From NCBI RefSeq assembly GCF_011397635.1, contig NC_064753.1:32326322-32390321 (forward strand): a stretch of DNA of 64,000 nt, given 5' to 3'. The notes under the pieces were generated by a model, which saw only the letters and a list, made by a program, of their open reading frames with translations, ran no database searches and was not told where the DNA came from. The translations under genes were made by a program, and so were the position numbers. Positions 46,496 to 60,993 of the stretch are shown one piece after another. The first letter of the stretch is position 1. Every line of letters begins with the position of its first letter. This stretch comes from Epinephelus fuscoguttatus (taxonomy: Eukaryota > Chordata > Actinopteri > Perciformes > Serranidae).

Positions 46496-46989
46496 GACCA
46501 CGGAGCTGAGACAGACTGTGTGTACACACTGAGCCGGAAACAAACCAGACTTCCTTGGCATCGTCATCCAACTAATTGCACAAACACCAGACTGTTAGGT
46601 GTAGCAGGTACCACACGCTGCTCATGCGAGAGCGGTCCGCTGCTAGACACACGTGGTCTAGTTAACACACACACACACTCATCATCTTATGGATCATTAT
46701 CAATACAGCCTCCACAACAACCAACCTCTGTCAGCGTTGGCCAAATGCGGTCTCTTTATTATCTCAGCAACTACTAGCATTCACTTGAATTTAGGACTTC
46801 TTTTCTCTAGTGTCTTTTCAAGTGTTCACCGATACCTCTTCTCTTTCCAAGTGACAATCCAATGGTTTCTATTGACTTTGAATGGTCTCAAGTCAGTTAC
46901 CTCATGACCAGAGAAGATGCGGAGAGGATAGGAGGTATGGTAACAAATGGTACAGTATGTGATTTTAATAACAACCTTTCCTGCTGGTT

Positions 46990-46995
46990 AATAAA
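46990..46995 (+). terminator. Proximal polyadenylation signal candidate (epha6)
   Basis: Canonical aataaa about 495 bp after the epha6 stop. It may be an alternative, earlier site. Confidence 0.35.
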
Positions 46996-47176
46996 ACAAA
47001 TTCACCAGAGATAAAGATCGACAGAAAAGTAAATACAATCATGTTTTTTGAACTGAAGACCGCTGAATGTCAAAAGATTTTATAGAAATGTACGTTCTAT
47101 CCTCATGATAATGCAGTATGTCTTGTACAAAAAGTCTTGTGAAAGTTGTATGTTTTATTCAGTATGTTTGTTCCTT

Positions 47177-47182
47177 AATAAA
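47177..47182 (+). terminator. Distal polyadenylation signal candidate (epha6)
   Basis: Canonical aataaa with a T/GT-rich downstream stretch within 40 bp, about 680 bp after the stop codon. It is the better-placed of the two signals. Confidence 0.5.
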
Positions 47183-47272
47183 CAACCCTATTTTAATACT
47201 TCGTTTTCTCTCAGACTTTAAGCACCCAGGGCCTGAACATCAAAGCGCACCGTTAATTACTTATGCTCATTA

Positions 47273-47310
47273 ACACACACACACACACACACACACACGC
47301 ACGCACACAC

Positions 47311-47342
<32 letters not shown>
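47273..47342. repeat. (AC)n compound microsatellite
   Basis: Seventy bases of AC with acgc, acat and atac variants, just after the presumed epha6 end. Confidence 0.95.
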
Positions 47343-47343
<1 letters not shown>

Positions 47344-47635
47344 GGCAGGTATCCATGGATGCATGTTCTCTCTTCTCAAACACACATGCACAATAACAGT
47401 GTCCTCTTAATTGTCACTCGAGAGACTGACACGTTTTCTGGACATGAAGAATCGTCAGGTGAGTTTGTCAAACAGGTCCTTATGGTGGGTTCAAGATTCA
47501 AGGTATACAGACTGAAAGAGACAAAGACAAAGAAAAAATATGAAGCACACACTTTTTGTTCATTTTTTAAATTTAATGCAGTATAATGCTTCTTTACCAA
47601 GGGATATACTTTTTAACTTAATGCCTATATTTTAC

Positions 47636-48164
47636 CAGTGTTGGGGAAACTACATTAAAACTTTAATTTATCAAGCTACAAGCTGCTTCACAATGAAAAG
47701 AAGTTAAACTACATTTTAACTGCGCTTGAAATTTTAGCTTGGCAAAGTCAAAATGGTTTCAAAAAGTAGTTCAATACATCCAAACAACATCACAGGAAAT
47801 TATCACAACCTGAGTCTGTAATATTATTGATACACAGAAGTACAACTGACTCTGAGTAAAGAGTAGGTGTGTTTGATTTAGGGACTAGGGCAGCTTGAGT
47901 ATACGTTTTAAGGAGAGGATAGGGAGGTAAAACATCTAGGGATATTTATAATATACAATTGCAGACATCTTGGTTGCAAACCAGAGGTGATTTCAGTCAA
48001 AAAAACTGCATGAAAATATTATGAATAGGTAGTTTGTAATTAACTACATAAACTATGTAACCCAAAGTTAACAACTAAAAAAGCTACTGACATTTGAATG
48101 TAGTAATTAAAATGTAATCAAACCAATAATTGAACTACATGTAGTTAACAACTCCCCAACACTG
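47636..48164. mobile_element. hAT-like MITE with CAGTGTTGGGGA termini
   Basis: The left terminus cagtgttggggaaactacat is mirrored by the right terminus, which ends tagttaacaactccccaaca ctg (inverted cagtgttggggagtt). Length is about 529 bp with subterminal actaca/tgtagt motifs. The 8-bp flanks are only weakly similar. Such cagtgttggggag-ended elements are common in fish. No transposase. Confidence 0.7.
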
Positions 48165-49250
48165 TATTTATGTATAGTTTTCCATAGAGATTTGCATAAA
48201 GTAACTTACAAATGCAGTTGCAGGGATACAACTCAAAGTGGAAAAAGAAAAACTGAGAAAACAGGTAAATAAAAAGCTTAATTTTTGAAAGAGAAAGGTA
48301 ATGTTGCATTACACTCAACATAAACCTTCTGCTTGAACTGTGTTAAACAAAATGAAAACATATTCACAGCTGATACAACTTGCTTGCATGGTTATAAATC
48401 TCTAATGAACCCGTGTGAAACTTCATAGCACCTCCTCTGTGTTGCTATTTGCAAGCGTTGATCAGAGGAAAAAGGCACTTAGGGAGAGGAAAAGAGATGT
48501 CTCTCAGTATTTATGGGTTTGGGAGACATTCTTTATTGGTTATTTGGTAAAGAAATAATACAGTACAAAAGCTCTAGGTGCTTATTGTAGGCCTCACATG
48601 TCAACGGCTGTTAATAAGCAAGAAAGATCACAAAAGAATAAAACAAATGAGGAAAACTGCCGTTGAAAATATATTTTTATATCTTTTTTTAACTATATTT
48701 CAATAGGGCATCACAAAAAAGTAAAAAAAAAAAGCATAAAAGTGTAATGGGGTTTGTTTTCTTTGGTAAAATATTTTTTTGAGAACAGAATACAATTCAT
48801 GTTGCGATATCCTTGCTTGACCTTTTTTTTTGGCACATACTATCCAAAGTTTCAATAAATGATGAGAGCATATAGCACAAATTGCAAAAGCAAAGTTGAA
48901 TTAGCTCATATTAATAGCTGTATGTTGTATTTTGTTGTCTACTGTGTAACTGATTGATTGAAAGAATATATACATTTGACCAGAAGTTTGACCAGAAGTA
49001 CTAGAAGTTGCTTTTGTTGCAAATATTTTGTGAGTGTGAGAGCAGTTTGCAAACAAAATGTGTCATTTTGGGAGAGAGACTTTCAGTTTAGGCCTGTGTG
49101 TGTGTGAAAATGTGATCTCTGATGAGACAAATGTGTTAAAGCAAATGAGGAAAAACTGAAAATCATTACAGTCACATTGCTTTTGCAGGGCTGCAGTTGC
49201 CAAGACTGGAAGGGGGCAGCCTCGTTTGTCCTGCAGAGGGCAGCCTTGAG
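48165..49250. other. Intergenic, no gene recognised
   Basis: AT-rich sequence between the hAT-like MITE and the arl6 promoter region. There are several poly-T and poly-A runs and no exon-like or repeat-family sequence I can name. Confidence 0.55.
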
Positions 49251-49261
49251 TCAGCACACTG

Positions 49262-49274
49262 GTCTCCCAGCAAC
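49262..49274 (+). promoter_or_regulatory. RFX X-box-like motif upstream of arl6
   Basis: The 13-mer gtctcccagcaac fits the X-box scheme GTNRCC-(0-3 N)-RGYAAC with one mismatch in the left half and a perfect right half. It lies about 155 bp before the presumed exon 1 donor. RFX factors control many ciliary and Bardet-Biedl genes, so the site makes functional sense. Occupancy is inferred only. Confidence 0.45.
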
Positions 49275-49289
49275 ACAGTGTAAATATCT

Positions 49290-49430
49290 CGGTGTTTCCT
49301 CTGTTGGCTAGAGAGCATGAGAGAGTGGAGGAGAAATGAATGAAACACTGCCTTGACCCTGGTTATTTAATGAGCTAGTTTGAGGGAGCATTAGTGCATC
49401 CTGGAGGCAAGACCCTACGACAATACTACA
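49290..49430 (+). other. arl6: arl6 untranslated exon 1 (predicted)
   Basis: GC-moderate sequence ending acaatactacag|gtaaaatcc, a good donor. The next exon, at 50,948, begins 34 nt before the start codon, so an upstream non-coding exon is expected. The transcription start is not defined by any TATA box. Confidence 0.4.
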
Positions 49431-50947
49431 GGTAAAATCCAGCTCTATAAACCAGTTTGGGCGAGAACAACATAAGCTAACGTTAGCGATATCGTCGAAC
49501 GTGTTAGCTTTAACTGTGAAGCTATAACGTTACGCTAGCTAAGTTAGCTTTCAAACAGCTTTATTCATGCTGTCTTACTAATGTAGCTATGTTGTAAACA
49601 TAGATGTTAAGTGCTGCAGAGGAGTTGTTTCACGTTAGTTACAGCTCATTTAGACCCAGCAAGCTGAAGTAATTAACCTAGCGGCTAGACGTTAGCTAAG
49701 GCTAGCTAGCACCAGTGACAACAAGAGATTAACTAAATAGCTGTTAGCGAATGTTAATTACGTTAGAACCTGGTTAGAGCCTTCTAAGCACGTTAGCTTA
49801 AGCTAACGCTTACCGAATAAAAGTCGTCGTGTTTATAGCTGCAATGAGACATAGTTCTGTAGCTAATAAACACGAGTGTCTTCTCTCAGCGTTGACATTA
49901 ATTAATTTTATATGCCTTACCAGGAGAGGGTGGATGTGCTAATTCACTATGCTAAATGGTCCTGGAAAACGTCAATCAGTTAAACGCTACGCATTGAGTA
50001 GGGTGTTTAAAGAAAAGTCCATTTATTGATGATTGCACTCCAAGTTTGCCTCAAAGCAGCAGAAATAATACTGAATAATGTGTATTTTTTGCAGATCCCC
50101 TGATCAGTACTTGTGTTCATCCTGCACAAAACAGTCCAGCTCTCTCATTCAAAAGCAATTACATTTTTCTACTCTATGTTTTTTACTTTTTTAGATCCTT
50201 GCCTTTATTTTGATTTCCACTTAATATGTTTATGGTATGCAGACAACACCCACCTGGCAATAAAACTTCTGATTCTGCTGCATTAATATCAGATGTATAT
50301 CACACATACATTGTAAAGAAAAGACAGCTCCACTGAGTTACTGAACTTATTTCTTCTCTTTAACTACACTTGTCATGACAAGTTTTGGATATTGAACACA
50401 AGTTTGTAAGTTTTCAAAAGATATATTTAAAGTGATCTATTGTCTTGACAAATGATGGGTTTTGTAGGGGTTGTTAATATTCATTTAACTCATGCCTGTA
50501 AGTTATATGTTGGAAAAAGGGAAATGGGAAAGAGAGGAGGGAAGGGGGGATGCTAAGGAAATATGAAGTTGTGGCACTGCCACCATTTTGAATAAGAAAG
50601 GTGAGAGGACACAAGTAAGACAGAGTAAGAAAGTAAGACAGAACTATTACTTTAAAACAGTGATATTATATTGTGATGCTAAGCAGATATCCACAGAGGA
50701 TAAAGACATAGTATTCCAAAGACAGCTAAAATATTGACACTAAAAGCTGTGGACTACTTCCACCAGCGGTCTGGTGGAGGGCGACACATGACATCTTTCA
50801 CCCAGAGCAAGAAATCAGAATAAATGTCAGTGTTTAAGTGCAACTATGCCTTTGGTGTCTAAACCTTTCAGACAACTGAGCTGCAATTTGTGCGAGAGAT
50901 GTTGTTATCATCTAACCACTGGAGTATTTGTTGTCTTATTCTTGTAG
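49431..50947 (+). other. arl6 intron 1 (predicted)
   Basis: Its first 400 bp are packed with gttagc/gctaac motifs (ctaacgttagc, cgttagcttaagctaacg and others between 49,470 and 49,810), a palindromic low-complexity pattern. The rest has no recognisable gene. Confidence 0.45.
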
Positions 50948-50981
50948 ATCAGACAGGCTGCTGATGGTTGCTGGCTAGCCA

Positions 50982-53839
<2,858 letters not shown>

Positions 53840-56800
53840 GGGCGTGAGGACGGACACACCGGAAGTAGCAGCATACCAGGAAGTCTTTTCTGAAAGACCA
53901 GTTGACCCAGTTTTCAGAGGTACCACGGGAAAGAAATGTTTTCAATGGGGTATTTCGTTGATTCTCAGATGTGTGTGGTTTCATGCGACAGATGAGTTCA
54001 CGACTTGATTCCCTGGTACCAGTAATAACACAACCGTAAAGATGCATCCACTAACAGTGCAGAGTCAGAGGGAACCATACAAATTGGCAACTTAAATACA
54101 TTTATTTTGGACATATTCTTACTTTTACATGCAAGCATTATGAGGTCAAAGTGATAAACAGCTTTGCCGTGCAGGCTCACAGGGATCATGATCTGTGACA
54201 TTATGTTGGTTGGTGCTGTCTTCATTTTAGGGAGCATGAATACCCGGGATGTCTTATAGAGAGGGCATATTGTTGGGTGTGTTATTTTATATCTTTTTGC
54301 CCTTAACTATGTGCCAGCTTCCCTGCAGACACATGTTTCACAGCTGTTTTTTTCACACTGGCATCACATGATATCACCAGTGATGCAAACTCAAGGTCCA
54401 CTGTTTGTCCACTGACTGACATTTATCATTTCATACCAATACTATTACATGTAATGGGCTAATACATACAAGACGACCTGTAAGGAAGGCACTGTAGAAC
54501 TTGTTTCCCCCTCTGAAATATGCCAAATGCTCCATTTTTTTCTTTTTTTCTTATGTCTCTCAGGGCTTCTGTGGAAACATATTATTATTTGCGTTTAACC
54601 ATCACAACAGTTCACTTAACTATAATTGACTTTTTCAGCAGAAGCAAGTTTTCTGGTATATGTGTCCTGTGTTCGAGAGCACATCGCCTTTCTCAGACTT
54701 GCATATAGGGCCATCTCACTGTCACATTAAAAATAAGAACTACTATATCTATACTGCAGCTAAAACTTCATGCAGCTCTGCTCATGTTTGATTAATGCTG
54801 CTCTTTTTTGAGTAGCTTTAAACATACATTTTGAATTAAATGTTTTAAGGGACCCTGTATATTTTGTTGTACTTGTAGCTAAGTGTACATGTCTAGTTAA
54901 CTTAGCTGTAACAGGTGATAAAACAATTTGTCATAAAGTGAATGTCGAGGTAATTAGCTTGGTTCAAAGTCAAAACTCGTCTTTACAAAGCTGTTTTTCA
55001 ACCAGTGTTTTTATCCTTGCCTTATTTCATTGCTCAAAAAAGAAAAATGTAATCAAACAAAATGCGTCGTACAATGTACTCATGGTACTCCGGTGATTCA
55101 AAGGCAGACAACTGAGTGTCGTCTGCTCAGACTGCACGCAGTTTTTAATGCAAGCCTTTGATCCTCTTCTCCAGTCTCGGACTGAGAGCTTGCATTAAAA
55201 ACAATTTCTGCACAGATCAGAGTTTGTGGTTGCTTTTTAGTTTTGGTGCATTGCTGCAACCGAGCTGTGTGGGGTGTTTCACTGTTTTTGAGTAAGTTCA
55301 AGGCAAAAGGGAACAACTGACAAAAATGTATGATAAGATATTTAAGATAATAGTGTTTTATTTTATATAATCTGTGGTTTTGTGCTCACAAATGTCTCAT
55401 TTAAGCCTGCTTTTTAGTTCTAAGATACCCCAAAAAGGCCTTGCAACAATCCAAAAATATTTTCCTCCAATAACACTTGATATGAAACTGAATATAGACA
55501 GAAAATATCAGGATAAAATCACTTATGGGTGTCCTTACAGTCCTGGTCACATTTAGGGCTGCGCCACACAGCAAATCTAGGATGTTTGACTGACATTAAG
55601 ACAGTTATGTCTTATTTTAAAGGGTCTTGTTCACTTAAGTTTAAAATATTAACTGTAGAATATATTACCAGAGTGTATGAGATGGATAGGACAAAACTAT
55701 TCCTGTTAGATTTTATGTATTTACATCTTTTAGTTGTGAATCAGATAAAGTGAATTCATTTCAACAGATTTACCAACCACAGACAAGAAACATAAGCTAA
55801 AAATTCTGCTTCTGAAAGTTCGGAATCATTTTACTGTCTAACATTTTCAAGAAGACATTTCCAGTGAAAATTAGTCTGTGTGTCATGTTCAGCCCAGTTA
55901 CATCAGTGTCCCAGTTTGGACATCCACTGGGTGACACCCAAGTCCAAAATATTCAAATCCTCCCGCTCATAGTTGCTTTAAGGACACGACATTGATTTTG
56001 TAATATATTGTCGTTGTCTAACTCTACAAACATGTCAGTGATGATTTACTGGGATGAGCTTCATGTCCTTCAGACACTTCATATTTTGAAAACGAGGAGA
56101 GGTGTGTCAAGTCCTCCAGACATTTATTTCAAAACAGACTCTGTGAGCACAAGTTCACTTTAGTATCAGAGACTTTATAGATTGTTACTATCAAATGTGT
56201 GTGTTCTGTTTATTACATTGTATGTGTTACTTTTCAAAGAATAAATACTGTGGAAAATGAGTATTGTTTCCTGATTTTAGAAGTAATGTCACTGTGGTGT
56301 TATCTCCTCTCTCTTCCTCTGTGTGGCTCTCACACACTCTACTTCTCTCTCTCTCTCTCTCTCTCAGACATCTTGAGGGCTGCCAGCAACAGCTGCTCAT
56401 TAAACCTCCAGTCCTTGAGCACTGAAGAATTTATTTGATTAAACATAAACATTCATTTATAGAACTTATGAGGGTTTCTGTTATTATATGTAGCACACCT
56501 ATTCATTTTTGTAAATTGTGTAAATTTGTGGATCTATATGTTGACATCATTAAGGAACATGTGTGTGTAGTTAGTATCATCAAGCTGTAAACACGCTTTA
56601 GCTTCAGTGTTTGGCTTGAGAAAGTGTCAAGGTCATGTGGCAGCCATCTGTCAAACATGCAGTTAGAAACCTTTCCAGCTGTCTGCCGGTTAATTTGGAT
56701 TTTGGCATCAGTATCACACAGAATCGCTTGTCAGATGTCAAACTAAATCCAGTTCAAGTTAATGCTTCAGTTGCTCAACTATTCTCATTGTCTGTGTTTG

Positions 56801-57640
56801 TTACTGTATGTTTGCTTAATTTAAACAGGAAAGCACAGAAGAACACTGTTAAGCCTTTCAAGAAGAGTCAAGTAGTTTTGTCATAGTATTCCTAAATGAA
56901 CACATTATTATAACGGAGAGGAAAATGGTCCTCAAGTGCTCTTAGGCTGAGCAAAGAGGAGTTATTACAAACAGGGGCTTAAATATAGACAGTGCAGGCA
57001 ATGCAGTTGCAATGTGTGTAGCATCGTGTTCAAAGAAGAACTCTCCATCATGGTTTTCTGTTTTCGTAAGATAGTATCAATCTATAACAAAATGACAAGC
57101 TTATTCTACATAAACTATTAACAACTATAATGTAACTATAAAAAAACTATTAAGTTTAACTAATAATTTCCTATTTTATATGTAGTGATGAACGCTGAGT
57201 AATTTGTTGATGTTTTCCAATATCAGTGTAACGAGACAATATGATTTACAGTAGCTAGTTTAGGTGCAAAATCTCTCAAGACTGACACATCTGCAAGTGG
57301 ATGTAACATAAAAGCGGCAGTAAGACCCACTGCTGGTAAAATACAAATGTGCCCTAAAACTCTGTGTGTTTGCTTCATAACTAGTAACAGGGTGCATAAG
57401 GGCCTGCCATATTAGAATGCACTGGGGCCCATCGTAACTATGGTACTCCTCTGATTACAAACTTTCATTTAGTGGAGTATATCGGTTAAAATGCTGATCA
57501 GTATCCACCTCACAGAATCTTCATCAGGGCAGGGATGGTCAAAACAAAGTAATTAAAACTGGTGTTCCAAAAAATGACTTGCTTAAGGAAATGGCTGACA
57601 TATCCAGAAAAATGAACTATCACTGTGTTGTCAAAATATA
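53840..57640 (+). other. arl6 3' UTR and intergenic sequence
   Basis: The end of arl6 is not clear. Candidate signals are attaaa near 54,726 and aataaa at 56,240. A (CT)n tract lies at 56,343-56,366. No other gene or repeat family is recognised. Confidence 0.4.
56343..56366. repeat. (TC)n microsatellite
   Basis: About 12 CT dinucleotides immediately before agacatcttgaggg. Confidence 0.93.
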
Positions 57641-57654
57641 AATATAGACAGAAA

Positions 57655-58560
57655 TTAAAGCTGCAGGCAGCGATGAAGAAGGCCCTGTCACCTTCTCTCA
57701 CAAGGCAGTGGAGATGATGTATTATACATTTTGTATCACTTCCAGTATCAACTAGGAAGCACTAGAAAACCTGCACCCAACATGCATTTTGTTGCTGAGA
57801 ATCAAGTCAAGACCAAACTGAAAATTTCATATAAATTAAATGATGATTGTCACACAACTCAGCAAACACTTTTCAGTTTAAAAGACGTTTAAAAGAACGA
57901 CTATAGTCACTGCTGAAAAGACGTTCAGAATAGGTAGGTGAAAGTTTTTCACTGATGTCATAGAACGTTCACATTTAGACCATATTTCACAATTTACGAT
58001 AGTGAAATTTTTCATTCTCTAGAGTCTGCAAATATTAGTCTGTCATCATTTTGGATCCTTGTCCACTAAGAAATCACATCCAAATTTAAGTCAGTATTGC
58101 AAGTCCTGGGGAAATATGGTCTAAATATAACAGTTCAAACAACATTTTCAAATAGTCAGTGACATCTTTTCACCATCATCATCATCATTAAAGCTTACTT
58201 CCTGTTGAACACTCAAGTGCTTTTAAATGGTGGAAAAATTGCACAATAAATTCAAAATGGCTGACTTCCTGTTGGGTTTATGGTATGTCTCCTTGAGGCT
58301 TATTTGTGTGTCTGCAGATGTTACATTTACCTTCCAAATTTCAAACATCTACATGAAATTTACAGGTGGGGGCTGTTACTTGAAGCAAATTTGCCACGCC
58401 CATGCTCAGGCCCCATATCAGATATCTATTATTTTCAGCACTTCTGTCAAGTGTGCAAAGTTTCATGTGTTTTCGAGCATGCCAAGCACCCCAAAAATGC
58501 CTTTAAAGAGGCCAGATAATAATTACAGTAATAATTTCTGCTTCTTCAATAAGAACCAAA
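57655..58560 (+). repeat. Teleost dispersed repeat C (about 0.9 kb)
   Basis: It begins attaaagctgcaggcagcga and runs through aaattcaaaatggctgactt, cctgttgggtttatggtatg, caaatttgccacgcccatgc, gtgcaaagtttcatgtgttt and gcaccccaaaaatgccttta to gataataattac. These landmarks belong to a very common percomorph repeat. Reading frames within it, such as the one from 58,227, are not host genes. Confidence 0.6.
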
Positions 58561-58698
58561 TAATGACCATACGATTCATATCACACATTATGATGCAGTC
58601 CCATCAAATGGTACAATTAAGCTCAATCTAAACGTTTCCTAACAGTGTACAGTGAGGCAAATTTACAGACCTCTGTCCATGGTTCTGAAACGCTTCTG

Positions 58699-58718
58699 TC
58701 GCCAGAAGGGGGCGCTGT
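58699..58718 (+). promoter_or_regulatory. CTCF-like motif in the arl6-slc5a7 interval
   Basis: The sequence tcgccagaagggggcgctgt matches the CTCF core CCASYAGRKGGCRS with a single mismatch by eye. It lies between the two genes, about 2.1 kb upstream of the slc5a7 start codon. It may mark a domain boundary; binding is not shown. Confidence 0.45.
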
Positions 58719-58839
58719 GCGCGTCCAGCAGTTGCAACTTGTCACCATTTCTCTTTATGAACAAACACCTGGGCCCTCTTTAGGAAATAACTTCTCCTTT
58801 ACACTATTGTGCATCTGTCCCATGCTTAGTGTGTATGGG

Positions 58840-58868
58840 TGTGTGAGTGTGTGTGTGCGTGTGTGTCA
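58840..58868. repeat. Short (GT)n tract
   Basis: Interrupted GT repeat (gtgtgtgagtgtgtgtgtgc). Confidence 0.8.
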
Positions 58869-59659
58869 GTTTTTTTCTTAAAGTCAGACTGTATCATTAA
58901 ATCTCTCCTGCTGCTCCTCAGGATCCATCCTAATTGGATGTCTGTCAGTTTTGACAAGAGTAGCCCAGATTAAACGACTTGAGGCAGAGACGGCCATTAA
59001 GTAGACACAGTTCACTGATATAAACCTTGAAGGGAAAGTGGCAGGCACAGTGCACTTAAATGATTTCTAATTGCTCAAAGGTGGGGAGCATATTAGTCTA
59101 TGAATCCCTCCATGCTAGGCCCCAAATCAGGAAAAAGAGTGGACGGTGTCTGTTTCAGAAAGTGGCCAAGATTAACAAGCTTGACAGAGGTGAAGTCCTG
59201 TAAAATGCACTTGATGAGTATTAAATTTAAGTTGTTGTTTTCCAATAAATACATCGCTCCACAGTTTCCTTCACTGCAAAGCAACGAGGGCATCAGGGCG
59301 ACTTCCTTTCCCTCTCAGTCGCGCAAAAAAAAAACCCTGTTCCTGTGGAGCAAAGTTAATTGCGGTTGTAAGGTAAAATGCCGGCTGTGGAGAGTGACAG
59401 CGGATAAAAGGCCACATGAAGTATGGCTGCGCAATTAGGCGGCTGTTACGCACTGAGTTTGAAGGAGCAGGAGCCACATGGAGACTAAAACTCCCCCACA
59501 AATTATCGATTATTTAATGTGTAAAAATGCAACGTTGATATTAAAATTCATGTCATGCCATTCAGTGGTTTTAAAAAAAAAAAAAAAAAACAAGCTGCCC
59601 ATCCATCCCCGTTATTGAGTGAAGGAACCTCTGCCACCCTCCTCCTCCACTCAGATCAG

Positions 59660-59762
59660 CCGGTACACTGTGACGTGTTTCCATGCAAGGTGCTCATTAA
59701 GACGGACGTTTGGTTTCTCTGACGTGTGTATCAGTCCTCTGACGGCACCTGCCCCCTTATAA
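59660..59762 (+). promoter_or_regulatory. Probable slc5a7 promoter (CRE half-sites and TATA)
   Basis: Three TGACG-type elements (tgtgacgtgt near 59,670, tctgacgtgt near 59,719, tctgacggca near 59,739) precede a TATA-like cttataag at 59,756. The expected start site would be near 59,785-59,790, followed by a GC-richer stretch. Its location about 1 kb before the ATG suits an untranslated first exon. Confidence 0.4.
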
Positions 59763-59784
59763 GCTCCAGTAAGTCACCCGGGAG

Positions 59785-59922
59785 ACCTCCACCAACGTGT
59801 CATTTAACTGTTCCTCGCCGGTGCAAAGACGGGGACGAGGTTTCCTAATAAACCGTCCCAACTGTTCTGCTCACTGTTTTCTGCCTCAGGTGCCCCAGCA
59901 CATGACTCTAGAAACACTTGAG
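59785..59922 (+). other. slc5a7: slc5a7 untranslated exon 1 (predicted)
   Basis: Sequence from the expected start site below the TATA-like box to acacttgag|gtgagttttg, a strong donor. An acceptor-like ctgcctcag at 59,889 could alternatively define a shorter exon 59,890-59,922. No conserved reading frame is present. Confidence 0.35.
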
Positions 59923-60767
59923 GTGAGTTTTGCATGTGTTTTCCAAGCTTTAGTAAACTGTTTAGGTCCGTTTATTAAATCAAATGACATTTTAGAGGAT
60001 GATATATTGTTGATTTGAGCATGACAAAAGTGGAGATGTTGAGGTGAAAGTTCTTTATCAGCAACAAAATTTGGAGACACATGTTTAGAGCTTTGGGTGG
60101 TCATATTCTTATCATGAATCTTGTGCGTAATTTGACTTTTACGCGCGAGTGTATGGAGAGAAGGACAAAAGAAAAGAGAGAAAAAACAAAAATGAATCAA
60201 AAAATGAAAGATAAACTGGGATGTATTTTTGAACTAATCTCACAATTTAATTTATTCTAACTTATTTGGGGAATTGTTTGACATTTGTTTGAATTGAACC
60301 AGGAACTATATGGCGCTTACTGAATGTCTTTGCCTGAAGGAATCAAGAAAATATATAAAGAGAGACTCAGGTTTCTTTTCAACAAATGTTCACTTTCCTT
60401 ATTGCTATAAAATGTAGAAAGACGATCGCCACAAATGACCTGCACTTAATTGTAAGTCATATTTCTAAAAAAAAAACAAAAAAAAAACACAGCTTTGAGA
60501 GCCACAAGAGCGAATTAAAACTAGCAAGTAAGCAGATTAAATTCTCTCTCATGCAATATTTTTATTCTAATTTTCTATTTCAGCAAGTCAACGCGTGAAT
60601 GGTCAGTTAATCCAACTAAAACCTGCTAAAAATCAAAGTTATCTGTGGGTTTCAAACGAAGCAAAATATCAAATTGTTGTAGAAAACTACACGCCAAATT
60701 ACTGTTTTTACGCACTGCACTAAAAACTTCAAAATCTGAACCTTTTCTTCTCCGTGCGCCAAAGCAG
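59923..60767 (+). other. slc5a7 5' intron (predicted)
   Basis: AT-rich, with poly-A runs near 60,469-60,488. Candidate acceptors are ttctatttcag at about 60,584 and gcgccaaagcag at about 60,767. No gene is seen. Confidence 0.35.
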
Positions 60768-60809
60768 GTCTCCATGCCCTCCCGTTCCTAGCGGCAGACC
60801 GGTGCGACA

Positions 60810-60993
60810 ATGACCATCCATGTAGAGGGGCTTGTGGCTATCGCGCTCTTCTATCTGCTGATCCTGTTCGTGGGCATCTGGGCGGCATGGAAGAACAAAC
60901 ACTCCGGGGAGGCGGAGGGCACCGACCGCAGCGAAACCATCATGGTCGGAGGGAGAGACATTGGATTATTTGTCGGTGGATTTACCATGACAG
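60810..60993 (+). CDS. slc5a7: slc5a7 first coding exon
   Basis: 184 nt: TM1 plus the loop [14 protein letters not shown] and [16 protein letters not shown]. Donor ACA G|gtaaag. The start context gcgacaATGa is acceptable. Confidence 0.96.

Larger units (their letters stand above)
46496..47200 (+). other. epha6: epha6 3' UTR (approximate)
   Basis: Sequence between the stop codon and the likely polyadenylation region. It includes a first aataaa at 46,990 and a second at 47,177 followed by T-rich sequence (ttttaatacttcgttttctc). No other gene is seen. Confidence 0.5.

Noticed and set aside
47263..47586. Frame beginning THTHTH
   Set aside because: Translation of the AC microsatellite after the epha6 gene end.
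58227..58631. 134-codon plus-strand frame upstream of slc5a7
   Set aside because: It falls within a common fish dispersed repeat (aaaatggctgacttcctgtt family) and has no gene-like features.
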